This document shows positions 1 to 8,425 of a stretch of DNA of 64,000 nucleotides, one piece after another. This DNA is from Marinobacter persicus (GTDB lineage: Bacteria > Pseudomonadota > Gammaproteobacteria > Pseudomonadales > Oleiphilaceae), in contig NZ_PTIV01000006.1 of assembly GCF_002934325.1 (NCBI RefSeq), positions 62,001 to 126,000 on the forward strand, in the 5' to 3' direction. Numbering within the stretch: position 1 is the stretch's first letter; each line of letters starts with the position of its first letter. The translations under genes and the position numbers were made by a program. The notes under the pieces were generated by a model, which was not told the origin of the DNA, ran no database searches, and was given only the letters and a program-made list of their open reading frames with translations.

Positions 1-1516
1 TGGCGGGCAACTCTTTCATGCAATCGACAAACACCACCAGTGCGGCAGTCACCAAAGTGCCCCTAAGCATCGGCAGGTGCACTTTCAGCAGGGTGTTACC
101 CGGGGTGTGGCCAAGGGAGCGCGAGGCCATGTCCATGCTGGGAGTGACTTTCTGTAAGGCGCTTTCAACGCTGCCGGCCGATACCGCCAGAAAGCGGACG
201 GTATAGGCAAAGACCAGTGCGAAGGCACTGCCACTGAGCAACAGGCCGGTGCTGAACCCGAAGTAGTCCCGCATCAGGCTGTCGAGCCAGTTATCGAAAC
301 CGGCCAAGGGTACAATCACACCCACCGCAAGCACGGCGCCTGGCATTGCATAACCAAGGCTGGATAGGCGCATGAGAATCTGCATGCCACGGGTGTCATG
401 CAGGCGGCGGCTGTAGGCCAGGGTGACGCCAATCAGCAGGGTGGTGAGCGCGGCTGCGCTGGAGAGGAAAAGGCTGTTGAAGGTGTTTTCGATGAAATCC
501 GGTGTCCAGCTTTCATCAAAATAGTCCCAGGCGTAGTAGCCCAGGGTTGTTGCGGGAATCAGGAAACCAAAAATCAAAGGCACGGCGCAGGTCGCCACAC
601 AGATCAGTTGGCGTGGAAACGACATGGTAAAGCGGTGGATTGGGTCGCGGTTGTCTCGGGCGGCGTATTGTTGCTGCCGGCGCCGCGAGTAACGCTCCAG
701 GGTTACCAGGATGACAACGAAGATGAGCATGGTGGTGGCGATCTGGGCGGCGCCGCCCAGGTTGCCCAGGTTCATCCAGGTGTCGAACAGGCCGCGTGTG
801 AGCGTCTGGACCGCGAAGAAATCCACCGTTCCGAAATCATTCAGGGTTTCCATGAGCACCAGTGACAGGCCTACGGCAATGGCCGGCCGGGCGATGGGCA
901 GCACCACCCGGAAAAAAGTACTCAGAGGTGAGTGCCCCAGGCTGCGACTAACCGAGAAGAGGGAAGGGGACTGTTCCATGAAAGCAGCACGGGCCAGCAG
1001 GTAAACGTATGGATACAGCACCAGGCTGATCATCAGTATTGCACCTTCGAGGGTGCGAATTTCCGGGAACCAGTATTCAGTGGCATTGGCCCAGCCAAAC
1101 CAGTCCCTTAACGCGCTCTGCACCGGCCCGGCATAGTCCAGCAGGCTGGTGTATACATAGGCGATGACATAAGCCGGGATGGCGAAGGGCAGTAACAGGG
1201 CCCACTCGAAAAATTTGCGGCCGGGGAACTCGCACATGGTCACCGCCCACGCGGTTGCCAGCCCAAGGACCAGCGTCAACACGCCAACACCGAGCATCAG
1301 TTGGAGGGTGGTGGTGAGATAACGGGGCAAGGTGGTGTTGATCAGGTGGGGCCAGATGTTCTCTTCCGGGAACAGCGCAATAAACAGGACCGACAGCACG
1401 GGAAGGGCGACAATCGCTGTGGTAAGCAGGGCGCTGATCATCCAGCGCTTGGAGGTGCGTTTGGCCAGCAACGGCTGGGTAAGCCCGGGATTAGCGCTGG
1501 TAGCGACCTCGGTCAT
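1..1516 (-). CDS. fbpB: Ferric iron ABC transporter permease (FbpB-like), 3' end missing
   Basis: Inner-membrane permease that would move Fe3+ delivered by the periplasmic binding protein encoded just upstream. The frame is open from an ATG at 1514-1516 to the window edge, giving 505 codons; FbpB proteins are usually somewhat longer, so only the C-terminal end is cut off. It is very hydrophobic and has two halves, each with the EAA-type cytoplasmic loop that docks the ATPase: one reads SLGHSPLSTFFRVVLP (about residues 200-215), the second SLGHTPGNTLLKVHLP near the cut end. This fused two-half layout is typical of the FbpB/AfuB/SfuB group. The gene follows fbpA by 137 bp on the same strand. 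No ATPase gene is visible in the window. The family is secure; iron is inferred from the neighbour and the Fur-like site. Confidence 0.9.
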   Translation of the reverse strand, partial: MTEVATSANPGLTQPLLAKRTSKRWMISALLTTAIVALPVLSVLFIALFPEENIWPHLINTTLPRYLTTTLQLMLGVGVLTLVLGLATAWAVTMCEFPGRKFFEWALLLPFAIPAYVIAYVYTSLLDYAGPVQSALRDWFGWANATEYWFPEIRTLEGAILMISLVLYPYVYLLARAAFMEQSPSLFSVSRSLGHSPLSTFFRVVLPIARPAIAVGLSLVLMETLNDFGTVDFFAVQTLTRGLFDTWMNLGNLGGAAQIATTMLIFVVILVTLERYSRRRQQQYAARDNRDPIHRFTMSFPRQLICVATCAVPLIFGFLIPATTLGYYAWDYFDESWTPDFIENTFNSLFLSSAAALTTLLIGVTLAYSRRLHDTRGMQILMRLSSLGYAMPGAVLAVGVIVPLAGFDNWLDSLMRDYFGFSTGLLLSGSAFALVFAYTVRFLAVSAGSVESALQKVTPSMDMASRSLGHTPGNTLLKVHLPMLRGTLVTAALVVFVDCMKELPA

Positions 1517-1617
1517 GGTGGTCCTGTTGCGTTAGTGGAGATGAGAAAGGTTGCGATTCTAGATCGTGGTTGAGTTTCCTGCAATGATGCGTGTCAGTTT
1601 CAGGCGCCTAAAAGCAG

Positions 1618-1646
1618 AGCGGGGTACCCGAAAGTACCCCGCTTTG
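1618..1646 (-). terminator. Hairpin between fbpA and fbpB
   Basis: A perfect 10-bp stem (1618-1627 with 1634-1643, arms AGCGGGGTAC and GTACCCCGCT) with a six-base loop lies just after the fbpA stop codon. Read on the minus strand it is followed by only a short T stretch (CTGCTTTTA), so it may be a partial terminator or a 3' stabiliser allowing more binding protein than permease to be made, as in many binding-protein operons. Confidence 0.6.
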
Positions 1647-1653
1647 TTTGGTT

Positions 1654-2670
1654 TTACTCGCCGTCGTAGTCGACGCGGTCAACCAGTTTCACTGCGGCGT
1701 TGCGGTGTTCTGCAATCTCCTGCAGAGAGAGGTCGTCCGGATGAATTTCGCCCCATTCAGCGACAATGCCGGAAGGCTTGATGTCCGGGTTTGCCGGGTA
1801 TTCGAAGTTGGCTTCAGCGTAGATGCGCTGAGCTTCCGCTGATGACAGGAACTCCATCAGCTTGATGGCATTTTCCTTGTTCGGCGCGCTCTTGGTCAGG
1901 GCGATGCCTGAGATGTTCACATGGGTGCCACGGCCTTCGTCATTCGGGAACACCAGGAAAACCTGCTCAGCGATTGGTCGCTGATTCTCATCCTGCAGCA
2001 TCTTGCCATAGTAGTAGCTGTTGCCGATGGATAGGTCACACACACCTTCGGCGATCGCTTTGATCTGGTCGCGGTCGCCACCCTGGGGCTTGCGGGCCAG
2101 ATTGTCTTTCACGCCTTCCAGCCACTGTTCGGTTTTCTCTTCACCGTGGTGAGCGATCATGGAGGAGAACAGGGCAATGTTGTACGGGTGCTTACCGCTA
2201 CGGGTGCAGATGCGGTCTTCCCACTTGTCGTCAGCCAGCTCTTCGTAAGTGGTGATTTCACCTTTTTCAACGCGCTCCTTGGAGGCGAAAATCAGACGGC
2301 CACGGGTGGTCAGTGCGTACCACTTACCTTCCGGGTGACGCAGGTTTTCCGGAATGTTTTCTTTCAGGGTGTCGGTTTCAACACCAGCAACAAGGTCACG
2401 CTCAACCAGCTCGTTCAGGCGGGAAATGTCAACGGTCATGACCACGTCCGCCGGGCTGTTGCGGCCTTCGCGCTCCAGGCGCTCCGCCAGGCCTTTCTTG
2501 GCGAAGACAACGTTGGACTCGATACCGGTTTCCTTCTCGAAGGCGTCCAGCAGGGGTTCCAGCAGGAACGCCTGACGGTAGGAATAAATGTTGACTTCGC
2601 CATCAGCGGAGGCGCTGAGCGGCAGGGTGGCCAGGGCCATTGCAGCGGTTGCGGCGAGCTTCATACGCAT
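1654..2670 (-). CDS. fbpA: Periplasmic ferric iron-binding protein (FbpA-like)
   Basis: Class of periplasmic Fe3+-binding proteins (FbpA/FutA/HitA) that capture iron and hand it to the FbpB permease. 338 residues. Residues 1-22 form a signal peptide ending ASA before DGEVNIYSYRQ. The C-terminal half has the tyrosine cluster NSYYYGK (about 217-223), the family's iron-coordinating tyrosines; the N-terminal lobe shows the usual NIYSYRQ...LLDAFEKETGI pattern. An AAGGAG ribosome binding site sits seven bases before the ATG. A Fur-like box lies about 60 bases upstream, predicting repression under iron sufficiency. Iron is more likely than thiamine or phosphonate because of the tyrosine triplet, though the ligand is inferred. 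Confidence 0.92.
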   Translation of the reverse strand: MRMKLAATAAMALATLPLSASADGEVNIYSYRQAFLLEPLLDAFEKETGIESNVVFAKKGLAERLEREGRNSPADVVMTVDISRLNELVERDLVAGVETDTLKENIPENLRHPEGKWYALTTRGRLIFASKERVEKGEITTYEELADDKWEDRICTRSGKHPYNIALFSSMIAHHGEEKTEQWLEGVKDNLARKPQGGDRDQIKAIAEGVCDLSIGNSYYYGKMLQDENQRPIAEQVFLVFPNDEGRGTHVNISGIALTKSAPNKENAIKLMEFLSSAEAQRIYAEANFEYPANPDIKPSGIVAEWGEIHPDDLSLQEIAEHRNAAVKLVDRVDYDGE

Positions 2671-2729
2671 GGTGTTGCTCCTTGTAGTGGTAGAAACGGC
2701 AGTGGACAGGACTGCGCTTTATTAAAAAC

Positions 2730-2748
2730 GGTAACTATTCTCATTGGC
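2730..2748 (-). promoter_or_regulatory. Fur box upstream of fbpA
   Basis: Read on the minus strand, the 19 bases GCCAATGAGAATAGTTACC match the classical 19-bp Fur consensus at 13 of 19 positions by hand alignment. It lies between the divergent fbpA and PilZ genes, about 60 bp before the fbpA start. The match is imperfect but the position and target gene fit. Confidence 0.55.
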
Positions 2749-2852
2749 AATCAGATTGTAGTCAAGGCATTCCGGCATGTTCTCTCTAAAATTCCTGTTA
2801 TGCTTGCCGTCAATCAATATTGGGAATAAAAAATAAACAGGAATTTCGGGTT

Positions 2853-3125
2853 ATGGCGGAAGAGGATCGCAGGCAGCATGTTCGAACGGCGATGAACGCG
2901 CGGGTAAAAATCGTTCACCAGAGTTTTGGTGAGTTCTTTTTCAACACCAGTGACATTTCTGATGGCGGGCTGTTTATCGTTATGGAGGACGACACCTTCC
3001 GCCCGGAACTGGGTGATCGGGTGACCGTTCAGGTACAGGGTTTGCCGGTACCCGCACCCGTATTGGAGATGTGTGTGGTGCGCCGTACCAACGATGGCCT
3101 GGGGCTTCAGTTCGAGAACTGTTGA
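2853..3125 (+). CDS. Single-domain PilZ protein, c-di-GMP receptor
   Basis: 90-residue stand-alone PilZ domain. It carries both c-di-GMP-binding signatures: the RxxxR motif near the N terminus (RQHVR, about residues 6-10) and the D-x-S-x-x-G motif (DISDGG, about residues 32-37). Such proteins usually transmit c-di-GMP levels to motility, pili or polysaccharide machinery. An in-frame ATG at 2820 would add 11 residues but has no ribosome binding site; the ATG at 2853 has CAGGA about ten bases upstream. The gene after it is an HD-GYP-family protein on the same strand, so both relate to c-di-GMP. The specific target process cannot be told. Confidence 0.85.
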   Translation: MAEEDRRQHVRTAMNARVKIVHQSFGEFFFNTSDISDGGLFIVMEDDTFRPELGDRVTVQVQGLPVPAPVLEMCVVRRTNDGLGLQFENC

Positions 3126-3131
3126 TTGATT

Positions 3132-3149
3132 CACAGGCTGCCTGTGAGG
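3132..3149 (+). other. Small hairpin after the PilZ gene
   Basis: TCACAGG and CCTGTGA can pair around a three-base loop just downstream of the PilZ stop. There is no T run, so this is not a convincing intrinsic terminator; a 3' processing hairpin is possible. Confidence 0.3.
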
Positions 3150-3240
3150 GTATTCACAGTGCGGCATATTGTCTTAAGTAGCCGGGCGATTATTGCGCTA
3201 TATTGCTAAAAGGAGTTTAGCGATATTGAAGAGGTGCGTG

Positions 3241-4539
3241 GTGGGTGTCCAACAGCAGCGAATAGCGGTGCATGATCTTGAGATTGGCATGTTTGTGTCA
3301 GATCTTGATCGACCATGGCATCAAACACCATTTCCCATTCAGGGCTTCCATATCCGTTCCCAGAGCGATATCCAGGCCCTCATTTCCCACTGTCGTTGGG
3401 TCATGATTGATGTGGAAGAGGGGCGAAGCTCCACAGCAGTCAAGAGCGCTGGGTTTGGCAAGCAGTCTGCGCTGCGGGGGAAAGGGCGGGAGCAGCTCAA
3501 GTTACCCCCACTGAATATCCGCCAGCCCGTCAAATACGGCACCGAAACCACGTTGGATAAGGAACTGAAAGCGTCCAAGCGACTGCTTGCCGATGCCGAA
3601 CAGGCCTTACAGAAAACCTGGGAGACGCTCCAGGCTGGGGAGACGGCGGACCTTCGCCCCGCTGCCGAAGTGACCCGCAAGATGGTGGACAGTGTGATTC
3701 GCCAACCGGACGCCCTGTTGTGGCTGAGCCGGACCCGTCAGTTTGACGACTTTATCTATCGGCACGCCCTCAACACCGCCGTTTGGGCATTGGTGTGTGG
3801 TCGGCAACTGGGCCTCAAAGAGGAACTGCTTAATCATCTCGGGCTTGGTTGTCTGCTATCTCAAGTGGGTAAGACCACGCTGCCCCGGGAATTGTTGCGA
3901 CACGAGCGTCAGCTGTCCCAGGATGATTACACCCGTTATCGCAGCTATGTTACCAGTGGTGTGGAGATGCTGGAGGAGGCAGGTCTGCCCAGGGCGGTAA
4001 TGGCTGTTGTCGAATACCACCGGGAGCGGCACAACGGTTCCGGTTTTCCCAAGGGTATTCGTGGTGACCGTATTCCGGTGCTGGCAAAAGTGGCCGGTAT
4101 CGCAGAGTTTTTTGAGTCGTTGATCGCTCCACGGGAGGATCACGCCCCGCTGACGCCAGCCAAGGCCGTCGCGCTTCTTTATGAAATGCGCAACATCGAA
4201 TTTCAGGAAGATCTGGTCGAAAACTTCATTCAGGGTATTGGCGTGTATCCGACCGGCTCACTGGTCGAGTTGTCTGACGGCCAGCGGGGCATTGTGGTCT
4301 CACACTCGCCAGAGCGCCGCCTCTGGCCTCGGGTGATGGTAATGCAGGATGCCGACCACAACCCTCTGAAATCCTCACGGGTTATCGACCTCGCTCGTTT
4401 TAACGAGTCCCGTCCTCCCTCTGAGACATTGACCGTGCGTGCATGCCTACCCGATGGCACCGGGGGGTTGGATCCCACCAAATACGAAGTAGCCGGCACC
4501 GAGCCACGCTGGTCTCTGGGGCGCCTGATTGGTCGATAA
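3241..4539 (+). CDS. DUF3391 plus degenerate HD-GYP domain protein
   Basis: About 432 residues. The N terminus (QQQRIAVHDLEIGMFVSDLD) is a DUF3391 domain, which commonly precedes HD-GYP c-di-GMP phosphodiesterases. The second half aligns with HD-GYP but key positions differ. The family's HDIGK reads SQVGK, so the metal-binding His-Asp pair is gone. HHExxDGSGYP reads HRERHNGSGFP, losing the second His and the Asp, and with Phe for Tyr. The VADVYDA segment reads IAEFFES. Phosphodiesterase activity is therefore unlikely and a sensory or scaffold role is more plausible. Start is uncertain: GTG 3241 has AAGAGG six bases before it, but TTG 3226 with AAAAGGAG is also possible. A good terminator follows. 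Confidence 0.85.
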   Translation: MGVQQQRIAVHDLEIGMFVSDLDRPWHQTPFPIQGFHIRSQSDIQALISHCRWVMIDVEEGRSSTAVKSAGFGKQSALRGKGREQLKLPPLNIRQPVKYGTETTLDKELKASKRLLADAEQALQKTWETLQAGETADLRPAAEVTRKMVDSVIRQPDALLWLSRTRQFDDFIYRHALNTAVWALVCGRQLGLKEELLNHLGLGCLLSQVGKTTLPRELLRHERQLSQDDYTRYRSYVTSGVEMLEEAGLPRAVMAVVEYHRERHNGSGFPKGIRGDRIPVLAKVAGIAEFFESLIAPREDHAPLTPAKAVALLYEMRNIEFQEDLVENFIQGIGVYPTGSLVELSDGQRGIVVSHSPERRLWPRVMVMQDADHNPLKSSRVIDLARFNESRPPSETLTVRACLPDGTGGLDPTKYEVAGTEPRWSLGRLIGR

Positions 4540-4608
4540 CTGGCATTTTCGCCGGTGGCCCTTGAATTTACGCCTGACGCCTCAACTAAATAGCACTCTA
4601 TTCTTATG

Positions 4609-4630
4609 GCCCGCCTGTGCGGGCTGTTTT
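4609..4630 (+). terminator. Rho-independent terminator after the HD-GYP gene
   Basis: GCCCGC and GCGGGC pair (4609-4614 with 4619-4624) around the tetraloop CTGT, followed by TGTTTT. It separates the c-di-GMP genes from the ABC exporter operon. Confidence 0.75.
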
Positions 4631-4650
4631 CGTTGATAACGGTAGGATTT

Positions 4651-5601
4651 ATGACCTGTGCACTCGAAATAGAGGGTCTGCATAAAAGCTACGGTGATGG
4701 CTTTCAGGCGCTCAAGGGCATTGATCTGCAAGTAAAGGAAGGTGACTTTTTTGCCCTCCTGGGTCCGAACGGGGCCGGCAAATCCACCACGCTGGGTATT
4801 GTCTCATCATTGGTGAACAAAACCCGAGGCACGGTGCGTGTGTTTGGCCATGATATCGACACCGACCTGGCTGGTGCCAAGCTGAATCTGGGCGTGGTGC
4901 CCCAGGAGTTCAACTTTAACCAGTTCGAGAAAGTGTTTGATATTGTCACCACTCAGGCTGGTTACTATGGCATTCCGCTTAAGCAGGCCAGTGTCTCGGC
5001 GGAAAAATACCTGAAAAAGTTGGGGCTATGGGATAAGCGCAACACCCCCGCGCGCATGTTATCCGGCGGAATGAAGCGCAGGCTGATGATTGCCCGGGCG
5101 CTGGTCCATGAGCCGCGGTTGTTGATTCTGGATGAGCCCACCGCTGGTGTGGATATCGAGTTGCGCCGCTCCATGTGGCAGTTCCTGGAAGAGATGAACC
5201 GTCAGGGCACCACCATCATTCTGACGACCCACTATCTGGAAGAGGCCGAAGCGCTGTGCCGGAATATTGCCATCATTGATCACGGCGAGATTATCCGCCA
5301 CACCAGCAAGCGGGAACTGCTGCAGCAATTGAGCGTGGAAACTTTCCTGCTGGACACCGCTGAGCCTCTGGATGCTGCCCCGGATCTGGCGGATTACCGG
5401 TGTATCCTGAATGATGAAGGAAGCCTGGAAGTTGAGGTGACCAAAGGGCAGGGGCTCAATCCGCTGTTCACGGAATTGGAAAAGAACGGAATCAGGGTGC
5501 TGAGTATGCGTACCAAGGCCAATCGCCTGGAAGAGCTGTTTGTGCGAATGGTGGAGGATAACGCTCGCGAAAATCGGCCGGCCGGGGAGGTGCGGGCATG
5601 A
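4651..5601 (+). CDS. yadG: ABC-2 type exporter ATP-binding protein (YadG-like)
   Basis: 316-residue ATPase of an ABC-2 type exporter. Walker A is GPNGAGKST (about residues 36-44), the signature LSGGMKRR (about 138-145) and Walker B LLILDEPTAGVD (about 158-169), followed by the switch histidine in TTHYLEEAE. Closely resembles E. coli YadG along its whole length, including the C-terminal LSMRxKANRLEELFV segment. The ATG at 4651 is preferred because an upstream in-frame ATG at 4606 lies inside the preceding terminator hairpin. The stop codon overlaps the permease start by four bases (ATGA), so the two are translationally coupled. Substrate unknown. Confidence 0.93.
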   Translation: MTCALEIEGLHKSYGDGFQALKGIDLQVKEGDFFALLGPNGAGKSTTLGIVSSLVNKTRGTVRVFGHDIDTDLAGAKLNLGVVPQEFNFNQFEKVFDIVTTQAGYYGIPLKQASVSAEKYLKKLGLWDKRNTPARMLSGGMKRRLMIARALVHEPRLLILDEPTAGVDIELRRSMWQFLEEMNRQGTTIILTTHYLEEAEALCRNIAIIDHGEIIRHTSKRELLQQLSVETFLLDTAEPLDAAPDLADYRCILNDEGSLEVEVTKGQGLNPLFTELEKNGIRVLSMRTKANRLEELFVRMVEDNARENRPAGEVRA

Positions 5602-6371
5602 CTTGGCAAGCACTCTGGGTGGCCTTTGTCACGATCGTTGTCCGGGAAGTTCGCCGCTTTACCCGTATCTGGGCACAGACACTGCTGCCGCCAGCGGTCA
5701 CCATGACCCTCTATTTCATTATTTTCGGCAACCTGATCGGTTCCCGGATTGGTGACATGGGTGGGTATGACTACATGCAGTTTATTGTGCCGGGGCTGAT
5801 CATGATGGCGGTGATCACCAACTCCTACGGCAATGTGGTGTCTTCTTTCTTCTCCATGAAATTCCAGCGCAGCATTGAAGAGTTGCTGGTGTCGCCGGTG
5901 CCCAACTGGACCATTCTGGCCGGGTACGTGGCCGGCGGTATGGCCCGCGGTTTGAGTATCGGGCTGATTGTGACTCTGTTGTCACTGGGTTTCACCCATC
6001 TGTCGATTCATAACCTGCCGATGGTGGTTATCACGGTGTTCCTGACCTCGGCGCTGTTCTCGTTGGGTGGGTTTATCAATGCCATGCTGGCCACCAAGTT
6101 TGACGATATCTCGATTGTGCCAACGTTCATCCTGACGCCCCTGACCTACCTGGGGGGTGTCTTCTACAGCATCGAGCTTCTGCCGGATTTCTGGCGCGGC
6201 GTATCGATGGTCAACCCCATCCTGTATATGGTGAACGGCTTCCGGTACGGCATACTGGGTGTTTCGGACGTTAATCCGTTCGTTTCTCTTGGTATGATTC
6301 TCGTCTTTATTGTGCTGCTTGCCACTGTTGCGCTTCGTATGCTGGCAAAGGGCAAGGGCATTCGTCACTGA
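5598..6371 (+). CDS. yadH: ABC-2 type exporter permease (YadH-like)
   Basis: 257-residue membrane protein of the ABC-2 permease family and partner of the upstream ATPase. About six hydrophobic segments are visible; the conserved family region FSMKFQRSIEELLVSPVP lies near residues 85-102, and the C-terminal part has the YLGGVFYSIELLPDFW...NPILYMVNGFRYG block typical of YadH. Overlaps yadG by four bases. The transported substrate of YadGH-type systems is not established, and nothing here settles it. Confidence 0.92.
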   Translation: MTWQALWVAFVTIVVREVRRFTRIWAQTLLPPAVTMTLYFIIFGNLIGSRIGDMGGYDYMQFIVPGLIMMAVITNSYGNVVSSFFSMKFQRSIEELLVSPVPNWTILAGYVAGGMARGLSIGLIVTLLSLGFTHLSIHNLPMVVITVFLTSALFSLGGFINAMLATKFDDISIVPTFILTPLTYLGGVFYSIELLPDFWRGVSMVNPILYMVNGFRYGILGVSDVNPFVSLGMILVFIVLLATVALRMLAKGKGIRH

Positions 6372-6390
6372 CACGTTGGATACCTCATTC

Positions 6391-7209
6391 ATGGCTTTGG
6401 ACAAGGCGCCGCTGGGCAAAACCAGCGACTACCCGGATCGCTACGATCCCACACTGCTGTTTCCGGTTCCCCGGGAAGAAAATCGTCGCCGCATCGGCCT
6501 TCACGATGGTCGTTGGCCGTGGTTTGGGGAAGATCTCTGGCAGGCCTGGGAAATTTCCTGGCTGCGCCCTGGTGGTGTGCCCGCGGTGGCCTGGGCGGAA
6601 ATCCGTTTTCCGGCCGCCTCGCCAGCCATTATTGAGAGTAAATCACTGAAGCTATACCTGAACTCCTTCAATCAGGCGGTGTTTTCCTCGATTGAGCAGG
6701 TCCAGCACACCATGGAAATGGACCTCTCCAGTGCCTGTGGTGCCGCTGTCCACGTGTTGGTGCACAGTGTGGATGAAGGGGCGCCTGCTGTTGGTCGACC
6801 GGAAGGCTACGACCTGATTGACGACCTGCCGGTGGAAAACGTGGTTTACGAGTATGCCCCTGAATCCCTCTCAGCGGATGGCGATACGGTGACAGAACAG
6901 CTGTGTTCCCACCTGTTGAAAAGTAATTGTCCGGTGACTGGCCAACCGGATTGGGCAACGGTGCTGATTCGCTATACCGGGCCGAAAATCGATGCGGCCG
7001 GCCTGCTGCGTTACATTGTTGGGTTTCGCCAGAAGCAGGATTTCCATGAGCATTGCGTGGAAACTCTCTTTACCGACCTGATGGAACACTGCCGGCCATC
7101 GGAGCTGATGGTGTGCGCGCGTTACACTCGTCGGGGAGGACTGGATATTAACCCCTGGCGCAGTACCAGCCCGGCGGACGGACCCGGGCCCCGGCTGGTT
7201 CGCCAATAA
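6391..7209 (+). CDS. queF: NADPH-dependent 7-cyano-7-deazaguanine reductase QueF
   Basis: Reduces the nitrile preQ0 to the amine preQ1 for queuosine-modified tRNA. 272 residues, the long two-domain type found in E. coli (about 280). The QueF motif ESKSLKLYLNSFNQ is at about residues 77-90, and the catalytic cysteine lies in KSNCPVTGQPDW in the C-terminal half. The chosen ATG at 6391 matches the family's start (xxxxPLGKTSDYPDRYDPTLLFPV); an in-frame upstream extension would run into yadH. It follows yadH by 19 bp and may be cotranscribed. queA and tgt, the other late steps of the pathway, are 12 kb further along. Confidence 0.95.
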   Translation: MALDKAPLGKTSDYPDRYDPTLLFPVPREENRRRIGLHDGRWPWFGEDLWQAWEISWLRPGGVPAVAWAEIRFPAASPAIIESKSLKLYLNSFNQAVFSSIEQVQHTMEMDLSSACGAAVHVLVHSVDEGAPAVGRPEGYDLIDDLPVENVVYEYAPESLSADGDTVTEQLCSHLLKSNCPVTGQPDWATVLIRYTGPKIDAAGLLRYIVGFRQKQDFHEHCVETLFTDLMEHCRPSELMVCARYTRRGGLDINPWRSTSPADGPGPRLVRQ

Positions 7210-7240
7210 GTTGGACCGCTGAGGCGGGACGGGAGAGCAT

Positions 7241-7804
7241 ATGAGTACGGTTACCCGGTTTTTGCTGAATCGCACCTCCGAACCCCGATTGCAGGCACCT
7301 GCTCCGGGAAAGGAGGTGTTGGAGCAGGCTTTCCAGTGTGCGGGCAGGGCACCGGACCATGCCCTGCTGAGGCCATGGCGCTACCTGGTTCTGGAGGGCG
7401 AGGCGCTCACCCAGCTGGGTGAGGCTTTTGCCGGTGCCTGTGCGAACAATGCCACGGAGCAGGAGCTGAAAAAAGCACGAAATGCCCCCCTGCGGGCACC
7501 GATGATTATCGTTGGCATCGCATCCCCAAAGCAGCATCCGAAGGTCCCCGAGGTCGAACAGATCCTGGCCGCCGGTAGCGGCATGACCCTGCTATCCCTG
7601 GCTTTAAACGATGCCGGGTTTGGCACCATGTGGCGTACCGGCCCGGTCGCTTATGCCCAGAGTGTCCACTCGGCGCTTGGTCTGGATGAGGCTGAGTCCA
7701 TCGTCGGGTTTCTTTATACCGGCTCGGTGATTGCGGAAAAGCCTCGTGTGCCACGGCCGGAGAACAGTGAATTTGTTGAGTATCGTCAGAGCCTTGACCG
7801 GTAG
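7241..7804 (+). CDS. ydjA: Nitroreductase family protein (YdjA-like)
   Basis: 187-residue FMN-dependent NAD(P)H nitroreductase-like protein of the small YdjA group. The N-terminal LLNRTSEPRLQAPAP...APDHALLRPWRYLVLEG block contains the FMN-phosphate-contacting arginine region; GFGTMWRTGPVAYAQSV and IVGFLYTGS follow the YdjA pattern. Physiological substrate is unknown for the family. It lies 31 bp after queF with a GGGAGAG site before the ATG, and ends at a rho-independent terminator, so it is likely the last gene of the yadG-yadH-queF-ydjA run. Confidence 0.88.
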   Translation: MSTVTRFLLNRTSEPRLQAPAPGKEVLEQAFQCAGRAPDHALLRPWRYLVLEGEALTQLGEAFAGACANNATEQELKKARNAPLRAPMIIVGIASPKQHPKVPEVEQILAAGSGMTLLSLALNDAGFGTMWRTGPVAYAQSVHSALGLDEAESIVGFLYTGSVIAEKPRVPRPENSEFVEYRQSLDR

Positions 7805-7874
7805 GAAAGGCTTTGCCGTATTGTTTCGCCCCCGTCGGTTTTATGCCGCCTGAAATTTGATCACCTCCCCGCCA

Positions 7875-7898
7875 GCCCGCACCGTTGCGGGCTTTTCT
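7875..7898 (+). terminator. Rho-independent terminator after the nitroreductase gene
   Basis: Perfect seven-base stem GCCCGCA/TGCGGGC (7875-7881 with 7886-7892), loop CCGT, then TTTTCT. It insulates the flagellar operon, whose sigma-54 promoter starts six bases further on. Confidence 0.85.
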
Positions 7899-7903
7899 AA
7901 TTC

Positions 7904-7919
7904 TGGCATCACCCTTGCA
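7904..7919 (+). promoter_or_regulatory. Sigma-54 promoter of flgB operon
   Basis: TGGCA at 7904-7908 and TTGCA at 7915-7919, with the invariant GG and GC exactly ten bases apart, match the RpoN -24/-12 consensus. It lies about 75 bases before the flgB ATG. In pseudomonads this class of flagellar genes is driven by RpoN with the activator FleR, so the same control is likely here. Confidence 0.85.
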
Positions 7920-7993
7920 TTTCCTCTGGCAGAACGCAAAAGCGGCAAACCGGCAACGATTCCGGAGGCCGTTGCAGATTTCCGGAGGCAAAG

Positions 7994-8392
7994 ATGGCAA
8001 TCAGTTTCGACAACGCGCTGGGTATCCACGAGCACGCACTGCAGGCCCGTGTGAAGCGTGCCGAGGTATTGGCAAACAACCTCGCCAACGCAGATACCCC
8101 GGGCTACAAGGCTCGCGACATTGATTTTCAGGCGATGATGCAGAAAGCCCAGAACTCCATGTCGGGTTTCAATATGAGCACGACCAACAGTGGTCACATG
8201 GATACCTCCAGCCCTGGCGCCGATGGCGATCTGCTTTACCGTACGCCGAATCAGCCGTCCATCGATGGCAATACCGTAGAGGCGCAGAGCGAACAAACCC
8301 GTTTCATGCGCAATGCCATGGATTACCAGGCGAGTTTTGAATTTCTCAGTAGCAAGTTTGCCGGCCTGAAAAAGGCCCTGAAGGGCGAATAA
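7994..8392 (+). CDS. flgB: Flagellar basal-body proximal rod protein FlgB
   Basis: 132 residues, standard length. One of the rod proteins linking the MS ring to the hook, exported through the flagellar type III apparatus. The N-terminal heptad-like block HALQARVKRAEVLANNLANADTPGYKARDIDF holds the ANNLANxxTPGY rod/hook signature (about residues 28-38). The C terminus QTRFMRNAMDYQASFEFLSSKFAGLKKALKGE is the matching helical partner. A strong CCGGAGG site precedes the ATG. First gene of the flgBCDE transcription unit; flgA, flgM and flgN are not next to it. Confidence 0.97.
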   Translation: MAISFDNALGIHEHALQARVKRAEVLANNLANADTPGYKARDIDFQAMMQKAQNSMSGFNMSTTNSGHMDTSSPGADGDLLYRTPNQPSIDGNTVEAQSEQTRFMRNAMDYQASFEFLSSKFAGLKKALKGE

Positions 8393-8425
8393 GCCTCGAT
8401 TAACTGATTTCTGAAGGAGACAGTC

